Positions 42,708-49,884 of a stretch of DNA of 64,000 bases are shown one piece after another. The stretch comes from Bacillus sp. FJAT-25509 (GTDB lineage: Bacteria > Bacillota > Bacilli > Bacillales > Bacillaceae_G): assembly GCF_001420605.1 (NCBI RefSeq), contig NZ_LJIZ01000013.1, positions 157,956 through 221,955 on the forward strand, read 5' to 3'. How positions within the stretch are numbered: the first letter of the stretch is position 1; each line of letters starts with the position of its first letter. The position numbers were made by a program, and so were the translations under genes. The notes under the pieces are model-generated. The model saw nothing but the letters and a program-made list of their open reading frames with translations, was not told the DNA's origin and ran no database searches.

Positions 42708-44357
42708 TTGAAGACAAAGATCGGTATAATCTTTTCTGCTGCAATACTTTTAACAAGTATATTTAGTTCACCATCGTTGATACACAGAGGCACTAAACAT
42801 GAGACAAATTTAATAAGTAGTAATGAAGTAAAAGCTGCAATAAATCAAGAGAGCAGTGAACAGTCAACAATTCAAAAGGTTGAGACGAATCAACAAAAAA
42901 AGTGGGAAGCACTTCAACTGAATCCACTCCCAAGTAGTAAAAACCTAACTTATAGTTTCAGTAATAGCACAAAAGTTTTTACAAAGCCTTTCCCAGAGCA
43001 GTATCAAACCGTTAATGGAATACTGAGCTTTCGAGGCGGACCTTTCCGAAATAATGGTTCGATGGGAACGACAGTTATTTCAAAGCAAAAGTTAGTTAAG
43101 AGCTGGTCTTTTCAAACTTCTTCTTCAGCTGGATGGGGCGGGGGCTCAGGATGGACTGGTCAACCTAGCGTAATTGAATGGAAACCACAAGAACAAAAAA
43201 TTATGAATTTATATTCTCAATTTAAAACAAAGTCAAATTTTAAAGAAGTAGTTTATGGGTCTTTAGATGGGAGAGTTTACTTTTTAGACTTGGCAACAGG
43301 TAAGAAAACGAGAAATCCAATTAATATTCAAAATCCAATTAAGGGTAGCGTGGCTCTTGATCCACGTGGATATCCTCTTTTATACGTTGGACAAGGTATA
43401 CCGCAAACCGGGAAAATAGGCATGAGGATTTTTAGTCTAATTGATGGCTCTCAATTAGCATTTATTCCTGGAATAGATTCTTATTCTTTCCGTGGTTGGG
43501 GTGCTTTTGATGGATCTGCGTTATTTAACCGAGATGATGATGCTATGTTAGTTGGTGGGGAAAATGGACTAGTTTATTTTATAAAACTAAATACTAAATA
43601 TGATCCAAAGGCTAAAAAGATAAAAATTTCTCCAGTCATTTCAAAATATCGATATAAACTTAAAAATAATTCTTACCAAGGTATTGAAAATTCAGTAGCA
43701 GTATTCAAAAACATTGCATATTTCGCCGATAATGGTGGCAGTATTCAAGCGCTAGATATTATTAAGAAAAGGCCAATTTGGGCAAATAATGCATATGACG
43801 ATACGGATGCGTCAATTGTCATTGAGAATTCTAATGGTACACCGTTTTTATACACAGGTTCTGAAATTGATAAACAAGGAACTAAAGGCTATGCACGCAT
43901 TCAAAAGTTAAATGGAGTTACTGGTAAAGTAATTTGGGAGAAGAAAATACCAGGTTATTCGATAAAAGGTAATCATCCAGTTAATGGTGGACTACTGGGG
44001 ACACCAATTGTTGGAACTGGACCATTAAAAGGACAGGTTATTTTTAATATTTCAAGGTATAAAACGATGAATGGTGGCTTATTAATTAGTTATGATACAG
44101 TTACTGGGAAAGAAAAATGGCATTTAGATTTACCAAACTATGCGTGGTCTTCTACAGTAGCGGTTTATACAAAAGACAATAAAGCTTACTTAATTCAAGG
44201 TGATTCTGTTGGTAACATGTACTTAATTAGTGGTAGCGGAAAAATTATCAATAAGATTAATCTAGGTGCGAATATTGAGGCGTCTCCAGTTGTAGTTGGC
44301 CAACAAGTGATTGTTGGAACTAGAGGTGGTAAATATATAAGCGTCAATATCCAATAA
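42708..44357 (+). CDS. Secreted PQQ-like beta-propeller protein
   Basis: A 549-residue protein with an N-terminal signal (residues 2-20). About 80 residues of Ser/Gln-rich linker follow, then a beta-propeller from about 100. Blade motifs recur: V-V-Y-G-S-L-D-G-R-V-Y-F-L-D, D-D-A-M-L-V-G-G-E-N-G-L-V-Y-F-I and Y-F-A-D-N-G-G-S-I-Q-A-L-D. These repeats occur in quinoprotein dehydrogenases and in scaffold proteins such as BamB; no cofactor residues are evident, so a binding role in the envelope is likelier. TTG start after GAGGGAGAG. Single gene with a terminator. Function unknown. Confidence 0.8.
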   Translation: MKTKIGIIFSAAILLTSIFSSPSLIHRGTKHETNLISSNEVKAAINQESSEQSTIQKVETNQQKKWEALQLNPLPSSKNLTYSFSNSTKVFTKPFPEQYQTVNGILSFRGGPFRNNGSMGTTVISKQKLVKSWSFQTSSSAGWGGGSGWTGQPSVIEWKPQEQKIMNLYSQFKTKSNFKEVVYGSLDGRVYFLDLATGKKTRNPINIQNPIKGSVALDPRGYPLLYVGQGIPQTGKIGMRIFSLIDGSQLAFIPGIDSYSFRGWGAFDGSALFNRDDDAMLVGGENGLVYFIKLNTKYDPKAKKIKISPVISKYRYKLKNNSYQGIENSVAVFKNIAYFADNGGSIQALDIIKKRPIWANNAYDDTDASIVIENSNGTPFLYTGSEIDKQGTKGYARIQKLNGVTGKVIWEKKIPGYSIKGNHPVNGGLLGTPIVGTGPLKGQVIFNISRYKTMNGGLLISYDTVTGKEKWHLDLPNYAWSSTVAVYTKDNKAYLIQGDSVGNMYLISGSGKIINKINLGANIEASPVVVGQQVIVGTRGGKYISVNIQ

Positions 44358-44372
44358 ATATAGTGGTGAATG

Positions 44373-44408
44373 ATCCCTAACTCCGTTTGAGGAGCTAGGG
44401 ATTTTTTG
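44373..44408 (+). terminator. Terminator
   Basis: ATCCCTA-ACTCC pairs with GGAG-CTAGGGAT, then TTTTTT. Confidence 0.88.
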
Positions 44409-44556
44409 TTTATTTGTATAATTTTTTTAAAAACGCTCTTTTCAATTGTGTTAATAACGTATTAAACTTCTATTAAAATAATTGGATTTTAAGCAAATAG
44501 ATTAGATAATATGATAAGTGTATCTATTTATTACTGTATTAGGGGAGTGAAAGGAT

Positions 44557-45135
44557 TTGGCTAATAAGGGAGAAAATGAAGTTGAAAGTCGTTCAGAACA
44601 TAGAAAACTTAAGAATAAGGATGATGGTTTTAGTAGTAAACGATACTTTTCGTTAATACTCGCAATAGCTGGAGTACTAATAATAGGCGCTACAGCAATT
44701 TTTTATGTTTACCCAAAAATAATGAACGAAGGTAATATTCATCCAAAAAATGCTTCTACAGAGTCAGTGGCGGATAAGGATGTAAAAAAAGAAACAAAAA
44801 GTGAAAAGACGGCTGAAACAAAAACTAAGGAAGTAGCTAAAGAAACAACTACTAAGGAAACAAAAGTTACCGATGTAGAAAAGCAATCAAAAGATTATAT
44901 TTTACCAGGTAGTAATAGTAGAAAACTAACGAATGCAGATCTAATTAAATTAGCTCCAAATGATTTACGTTTAGCCAGAAATGAAATCTATGCTAGGCAC
45001 GGTTTAGTATTTAAATCTAGTGATTTGACGATTTATTTTAGCTCGAAGTCTTGGTATAAACCTAATCCAGCATATGGCGGACAGCTTAATGATGTAGAAC
45101 AATATAATTTAAATTTAATTAAATCAAGGGAATAG
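44557..45135 (+). CDS. Membrane-anchored YARHG-domain protein
   Basis: A 192-residue protein: cytoplasmic N-terminus, one TM helix (about 30-52), a Lys/Thr/Glu-rich extracellular linker (about 65-115), and a C-terminal YARHG domain (about 120-190). The last contains A-R-N-E-I-Y-A-R-H-G-L-V-F and W-Y-K-P-N-P. YARHG domains are extracellular and often accompany wall-associated proteins; their ligand is not known. TTG start with GGGGAG upstream. Monocistronic. Confidence 0.87.
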   Translation: MANKGENEVESRSEHRKLKNKDDGFSSKRYFSLILAIAGVLIIGATAIFYVYPKIMNEGNIHPKNASTESVADKDVKKETKSEKTAETKTKEVAKETTTKETKVTDVEKQSKDYILPGSNSRKLTNADLIKLAPNDLRLARNEIYARHGLVFKSSDLTIYFSSKSWYKPNPAYGGQLNDVEQYNLNLIKSRE

Positions 45136-45192
45136 TTGGATATACAAAAAATCTTAAGAAAAATAACTACAGTTCCTTTTAATAAGCTATTA

Positions 45193-45232
45193 AAAAAAGC
45201 AAAGTTCAGTGATTAATGAACTTTGCTTTTTT
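45193..45232. terminator. Bidirectional terminator
   Basis: Perfect 16-bp stem (45193-45208 with 45217-45232; core GCAAAGTTCA / TGAACTTTGC). It contains GTTC and GAAC but is a terminator, not an operator. Confidence 0.92.
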
Positions 45233-45284
45233 CATTTGTTATAATACAATGCGTTTGAAAAGAAAATAGCTACAGGAGTATGTC

Positions 45285-46667
45285 TTAAAGGTTAATCTCG
45301 CTTCCTTGATTAGCTAACCATTTTATGATTTTCGTTGCTCCATTTTCCTTTGCTACTTCTTTTACTGTCATTCCATCCACGTTCTTTATTGATAAGTCTG
45401 CACCTTTTTTAATTAGGTATTGGAATGTTTTTACATCATCTACATCATATGTTGTATCAAAAATAGGTGTTTCCCCAGAACTGTCTTGCTGGTTAATATT
45501 TGCTCCGTATTTTAGTAGTAAGTCAATTGCTTGCTTGTCTCCCAAAGAAGAAGCGGCATGTAAGAGTGTCCAATCATCTGCATCTCCTATAGAAGGATCA
45601 GCTCCGTTATCAAGTAATAATTTTAACATCTCTAAGTTAAGATGGTCTTCATCAGTATATGAAGTTACGAGAAGTGGAGACTCGTAGTCATCATTCAATT
45701 CATTTACGTCTGCACCTTCGTCAATTAACTCTTTAACTTGTTCAACATCGTTATCAAGTACTGCTTGCGTTAATGGTGTTTCCTTAGATAAATAACCATC
45801 AACGAATGATTGTGCTAGTGGAATCGCTTTTTCTACTAATAAGCCTGCACCGACTAAAACTCCGAACGACAATGCAAAAACAGTTATAGCAATCCCGTAT
45901 ACGCGTTTTGGAGTTTTAAATAGAATATCGCTTTCTACATTATTAAAATGATGCAAAGCGTTAATACGTTTTGGTAAAGTTGGATGCGACATTAATCGTT
46001 CACTTAACCAAATTAAAAAACCTTTTTCATTGCTACTATTTAATAAATATTCACGTTGATCAATTCGTTGATAATATTTGCGTCCAACTGCTAACATCGT
46101 AAGTGCTTGAGTCGATGCTTCAAAATCATTTATATAATAACTAGCCATTCGATCACTTGTATACTCACATGCACGTGAATAAGCCGAACCTAAAAAAGGA
46201 ACCCAATTTGCAGGTAATACTAAAGCTTGTTTCAGAATATGATTTCGTTTAATATGTGCAAGTTCGTGTGCAATCACAAAATCAACTACTTTTGGGTTTG
46301 ATTCAATCTCTTCGAATAGATCTGAATATAAAACAATCATATTCCGTCCAAAGAAACGCGTAGCAAAAGCATTTAATAATCCTCCAGATTGGATTACATA
46401 AAAATCTGGTAGAAAATAAAAGCCCATTTCCTTTGAAATTTCTCTTGTTCTCAAATATACTTCTGGAAATTGTTTTTCAGTAATCTTAACACCATTTATA
46501 CGTATGTGGGCGGTGTAAATTAAATGGGCAAAGAGTGGTAAAACGATTAATATTCCTAAAATAATAAGACCAACAACACTTAAAATTAGTAATAAATAAA
46601 TTGGAATACTAATAATTAAAAGTAATATAAAATAAAACGATTCTTTCCGATTAACTAACGGCTTCAC
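45285..46667 (-). CDS. M48 family membrane metalloprotease with C-terminal ankyrin repeats
   Basis: A 460-residue protein with TM helices at about residues 11-50 and near 260. A Ste24/HtpX-like M48 domain has the zinc motif H134-E-L-A-H138 and the third ligand Glu in R-A-C-E-Y-T-S-D-R-M-A (about 168). From about 295 there are four or five ankyrin repeats (L-L-D-N-G-A-D-P, L-L-K-Y-G-A-N-I, L-I-K-K-G-A-D-L). M48 proteases degrade damaged membrane proteins or process substrates. The ankyrin tail is not usual in the family and may recruit a partner. GTG start with AGGAGGAG. Confidence 0.88.
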   Translation of the reverse strand: MKPLVNRKESFYFILLLIISIPIYLLLILSVVGLIILGILIVLPLFAHLIYTAHIRINGVKITEKQFPEVYLRTREISKEMGFYFLPDFYVIQSGGLLNAFATRFFGRNMIVLYSDLFEEIESNPKVVDFVIAHELAHIKRNHILKQALVLPANWVPFLGSAYSRACEYTSDRMASYYINDFEASTQALTMLAVGRKYYQRIDQREYLLNSSNEKGFLIWLSERLMSHPTLPKRINALHHFNNVESDILFKTPKRVYGIAITVFALSFGVLVGAGLLVEKAIPLAQSFVDGYLSKETPLTQAVLDNDVEQVKELIDEGADVNELNDDYESPLLVTSYTDEDHLNLEMLKLLLDNGADPSIGDADDWTLLHAASSLGDKQAIDLLLKYGANINQQDSSGETPIFDTTYDVDDVKTFQYLIKKGADLSIKNVDGMTVKEVAKENGATKIIKWLANQGSEINL

Positions 46668-46912
46668 TTTTTCTCCTCCTATCTCTCAGTCCTTATAGTT
46701 TAACAAGTAAATAGAGAGGATGTCATACATATATTTAAGAGAAATGAAACCAATTACTTCCACTAAATATTAAAAAAATTTCTTTTTACCCTTTAAATAA
46801 AAAATAGTATGATAGACTATAGTTTACTTTTTTAAGTATTTATTTAGATTCAATTTATATAGTAAAAACAAGCATGATTTAGAATGAAAATTTAAGGGGA
46901 AGTTAAAAATAA

Positions 46913-48211
46913 ATGGAAACTCAGTTTAGAGAACAAAATTCCTTGTCAAGAGCGGGTATACGAACAATGAGAAATAAACGAATACCTAGTTTTAATAGAA
47001 AATGGATGTTTATTTTAATACCGATAATCGTCATATTAATTACACATTTAACATTAAATTACTTAAATTCGCCTAAAAGATTAGTGAAGATTTTTGATAA
47101 AGCTGTGTCAGATAATAATTTTAAAGAAGTCACACATATGCTACAAAAAGGCGGTACGGGGGCATCCCTAGATGAAGACTCAGTAATCGCATTTATGGAT
47201 TACTTGAATAGCTATGATGTATTAGATAATTTAGACGATATGATTCAAAATAATAAAGTGGTTAATAGTAAATTAATAGATAGTCGTGGAAATTATGTGC
47301 TTTCAATTAAAAAGGGTAGTAAATTTTTAGGGATTTATCAAACTTATTTAATAAGTGCCCAACCATTCGAGTTAACGATTTCTTCGCCAATTGACGACAT
47401 TGACTTAAAATTAAATAATCATATTACACACTTGAAAACAGACGAATACGAAACAACATATCACAAAATTTTACCTGGAAAGTACACTTTGGCTGTTTCA
47501 TATAAAGGTGTTTATAGTGATGTTAAGGATGCAGTTGATATAGATTTTTCTTCTGCTACAAAAAATAAATTATCACAGGAATTAACCTTTAATGTTAGTT
47601 ATGTTCAAATTTACTCCAACGAACCTGATGCAGAACTTTTTGTAAATGGAAAAGACACTGGGGAAAAAGTAAGTGACCTAGATCGATTTGGTCCGTTTTT
47701 ATTAAATGGTAAAACAGTAGTTCACGCTGAAATTGAAAAAGATGGTGAGTTATTTAAAACAGATGATATTCCAGTTACAGGAAAATATGTGGATTTAATG
47801 TTTGATACGCCAGTTGAAAAGCAGGACGATACTGGTCAAAAAGATGGATTCTTTGCAGGACTTAAACGATTTTTTGATAAGTATTTACCAAGTCCTAAGC
47901 CTTCTTCTGATTTGGAAGAAAAGCAATTAATTAACGGATTGTTTAATCAAAATGGCCAAGCATTCTTACAGTCTAAGGAATATCAAGACAAAATTAAGAA
48001 AAAAGATACAACACAAAAACTCACAAGCTTTTCTATGAAAAATTCAAAGCAAGATGATTCAGGTATGATCATTACAACAAATGAGACGTATGAGATAACT
48101 GAAAAAAATGGAAAAACTAAAGTGAAATCATTTGAAATTACTTACCACTTCTCAAGAGAAAATGATGAATTGAAAATGGATCGAATAGTAGAAGTAAAAG
48201 AGATAAAGTAA
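46913..48211 (+). CDS. TcaA/YvbJ-like membrane protein
   Basis: A 432-residue protein with a basic cytoplasmic N-terminus, one TM helix (about 30-50) and a long extracellular part. Following the membrane comes S-P-K-R-L-V-K-I-F-D-K-A-V, then beta-rich PEGA-like domains (about 140-300: L-P-G-K-Y-T-L, D-A-E-L-F-V-N-G-K-D-T-G). The C-terminal domain (about 335-430) ends E-L-K-M-D-R-I-V. This matches TcaA-type proteins, which affect wall-antibiotic sensitivity and wall polymer display. The N-terminal zinc ribbon of most homologues is missing here. Confidence 0.75.
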   Translation: METQFREQNSLSRAGIRTMRNKRIPSFNRKWMFILIPIIVILITHLTLNYLNSPKRLVKIFDKAVSDNNFKEVTHMLQKGGTGASLDEDSVIAFMDYLNSYDVLDNLDDMIQNNKVVNSKLIDSRGNYVLSIKKGSKFLGIYQTYLISAQPFELTISSPIDDIDLKLNNHITHLKTDEYETTYHKILPGKYTLAVSYKGVYSDVKDAVDIDFSSATKNKLSQELTFNVSYVQIYSNEPDAELFVNGKDTGEKVSDLDRFGPFLLNGKTVVHAEIEKDGELFKTDDIPVTGKYVDLMFDTPVEKQDDTGQKDGFFAGLKRFFDKYLPSPKPSSDLEEKQLINGLFNQNGQAFLQSKEYQDKIKKKDTTQKLTSFSMKNSKQDDSGMIITTNETYEITEKNGKTKVKSFEITYHFSRENDELKMDRIVEVKEIK

Positions 48212-48220
48212 AGTGTAGTA

Positions 48221-48250
48221 AAAGAGTCCACCTTAGGTTGGACTCTTTTT
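48221..48250 (+). terminator. Terminator after the tcaA-like gene
   Basis: AAAGAGTCCA / TGGACTCTTT with a short loop, then TT. Confidence 0.88.
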
Positions 48251-48571
48251 AGGGTAATGAAATAAAAATGGTCAAACGTAAGTTAAGTGAACATTATTGA
48301 TAATACAATTCATTCTTTGATGATCCATTAATGGTTTTAAATGTTAATATGTTTGAGCGGTTTTAGAATAACAACAAACTCTAGTAATTGTTTACTCTTG
48401 AGAAGTTAAAAATTTTTAAGAACAAATTTTTATAAAAACAAGTATAAATGATTATTATAATAAGTTATGTTTGGTCTTAATTGACATACAAACTGATTAA
48501 CAAGCTATTGTGTTACTCTAGTAAAAGTTATTAGAGTAGTTTTTTAGTATAATCATTTTTTTGATGAAAGA
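48251..48571. other. Gene-free region
   Basis: AT-rich, with no supported gene. It ends in a terminator-like hairpin at 48514-48546. Confidence 0.5.
48514..48546 (+). terminator. Orphan terminator-like hairpin
   Basis: TACTCTA / TAGAGTA with an 11-base loop, then GTTTTTT. No gene ends nearby. Confidence 0.5.
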
Positions 48572-48698
48572 GTTGATTGGAACGAAGGGGTGCTCGACTC
48601 CTATGGGATATGCGGGAAGGCTGAGACCCCGCAGGCTGGCCGAGGAGGCTAAAGAATCTCGCCCCATGGAAAGCGTGCACCCTGTAGTGGAAATCAAC
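48572..48698. repeat. Bacillaceae dispersed palindromic repeat element
   Basis: A 127-base GC-rich island in AT-rich surroundings. Its ends are inverted copies: GTTGATT...GGGGTGC at the left, GTGCACCC...AATCAAC at the right. Inside are further complementary blocks (GCGGG / CCCGC) and the phrase GGCTGAGACCCCGCAGG. This resembles a non-coding repeat scattered through many Bacillaceae genomes, as I remember it. An open frame of 91 codons across it is not credible as a gene. It may be a MITE- or REP-like element. Confidence 0.72.
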
Positions 48699-48735
48699 AT
48701 CACTAAACTCCCTTTACGAAAATTTGATAATTACT

Positions 48736-48770
48736 TGAAAAGAGCCCAATTAAGATTGGACTCTTTTTTT
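48736..48770 (+). terminator. Terminator-like hairpin after the repeat element
   Basis: AAGAG-CCCAAT / ATTGG-ACTCTT followed by seven T. It has no gene upstream apart from the repeat element. Confidence 0.6.
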
Positions 48771-48959
48771 GTAGATTCAGAGTTGGAGGAGCCCGCAAAT
48801 ATTAAGCTGGGGTTAAAAGGGCGACATTCTTATTAAGTTTTTATTAAAAGAAATATTTCTTTTTTCACATTTTAATGTCAAATATATGTAGTTTTAGCAC
48901 ATTGCTTTTTTAAATAGGAATATTCGTTATAATGTATTAAAGAGAAATGTTTGGAGGTA

Positions 48960-49577
48960 ATGAAAAAGAATAGAATGTGGAAATTTATTAAAAAACTTCT
49001 TTTATTTACACTTCTGATGTCAATTATTGGGTTATTTGCGATCTATCGTTACTATTTCCAAGGCGTGTTGAAGTATGAAACACAAGTTTATACTGAATTA
49101 AAGGCGTCTGATTTAGAAGAATACACTCCTTTATTACTAGGTCTAATGATGCAAGAAACGAAGGGGAAAGGAAAAGATCCAATGCAGGCTTCAGAATCAC
49201 TAGGACTTGCAAAGGATAGTATTCAAGATACTTCAAAAAGCATACAACAAGGGGTCTCACACTTTAAAGACGTATATTCCTATGGTAAAAAACAAGGCGT
49301 TGATTTACAAACCATAATACAAAGTTACAATATGGGAATTGCCTATATTGATTTTGTAAAAAAACATGGTGGTAAACATTCAGATCAACTTGCTAAAACG
49401 TATTCACTATCGATGGTGGAGACGAATCCTGAGCTTTATACGTGTAATAATAATAAGAAAAATTTCAGATATCCATATTGTTATGGAGACTTCACATATA
49501 GTCAAAAAGTAATGAAAAAAACAAAGTACTTTGAGATTTTAGTCCCACTTAAACATAATATTGTAGGAAAACCATAG
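48960..49577 (+). CDS. Lysozyme-like membrane-anchored muramidase (CwlT/PvaA N-domain type)
   Basis: About 205 residues: TM anchor at about 8-28 and an extracellular lysozyme-like domain. The family's catalytic Glu is in M-M-Q-E-T-K-G-K-G (about 63-71), followed by D-P-M-Q-A-S-E-S and I-Q-S-Y-N-M-G-I-A-Y, typical of the Lysozyme_like (PF13702) group. It cleaves peptidoglycan glycan strands. The frame opens at TTG 48951; GGAGGT sits only two bases before ATG 48960, so the exact start is unsure. Monocistronic, with a terminator. Confidence 0.85.
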   Translation: MKKNRMWKFIKKLLLFTLLMSIIGLFAIYRYYFQGVLKYETQVYTELKASDLEEYTPLLLGLMMQETKGKGKDPMQASESLGLAKDSIQDTSKSIQQGVSHFKDVYSYGKKQGVDLQTIIQSYNMGIAYIDFVKKHGGKHSDQLAKTYSLSMVETNPELYTCNNNKKNFRYPYCYGDFTYSQKVMKKTKYFEILVPLKHNIVGKP

Positions 49578-49617
49578 TCCATGGAGAAGAGTAAATGTCT
49601 TCTATATGGACTTTTTA
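49576..49617 (+). terminator. Terminator
   Basis: AGTCCAT / ATGGACT with an inner GAGAAG / CTTCT pairing, then TTTTT and a further T-run. The following 260 bases to 49884 are AT-rich, with no gene. Confidence 0.82.
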
Positions 49618-49884
49618 ACTTTTTTTTTAGAATTGTGTCAATTTAATTACAAAATGGTTGTCGTTTCGATAAAACAAAACAATTTCCTTTTTTTACCGAT
49701 ATAATTATTGAACAAAACAATTCAAATTCCGACATTTTATGACTTATACTTAACTTTAGTGTTAATTTTTGTTAATTTCATTTTAAAAACATTTATAATT
49801 TATTAATTTTACTAGCTTAATAGAATTGGATTGTTTTATTCTACGGTTTAAATGTAAAAATGGTAGGAAAGGAAAGTTAGATAC

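Noticed and set aside
45193-45232. GTTC/GAAC pair resembling a SinR site
   Set aside because: It is part of a perfect 16-bp terminator stem between convergent genes, not near a promoter.
48561-48836. 91-codon frame across the GC-rich repeat
   Set aside because: It spans the palindromic repeat element and a terminator hairpin, and has no ribosome site or protein-like pattern.
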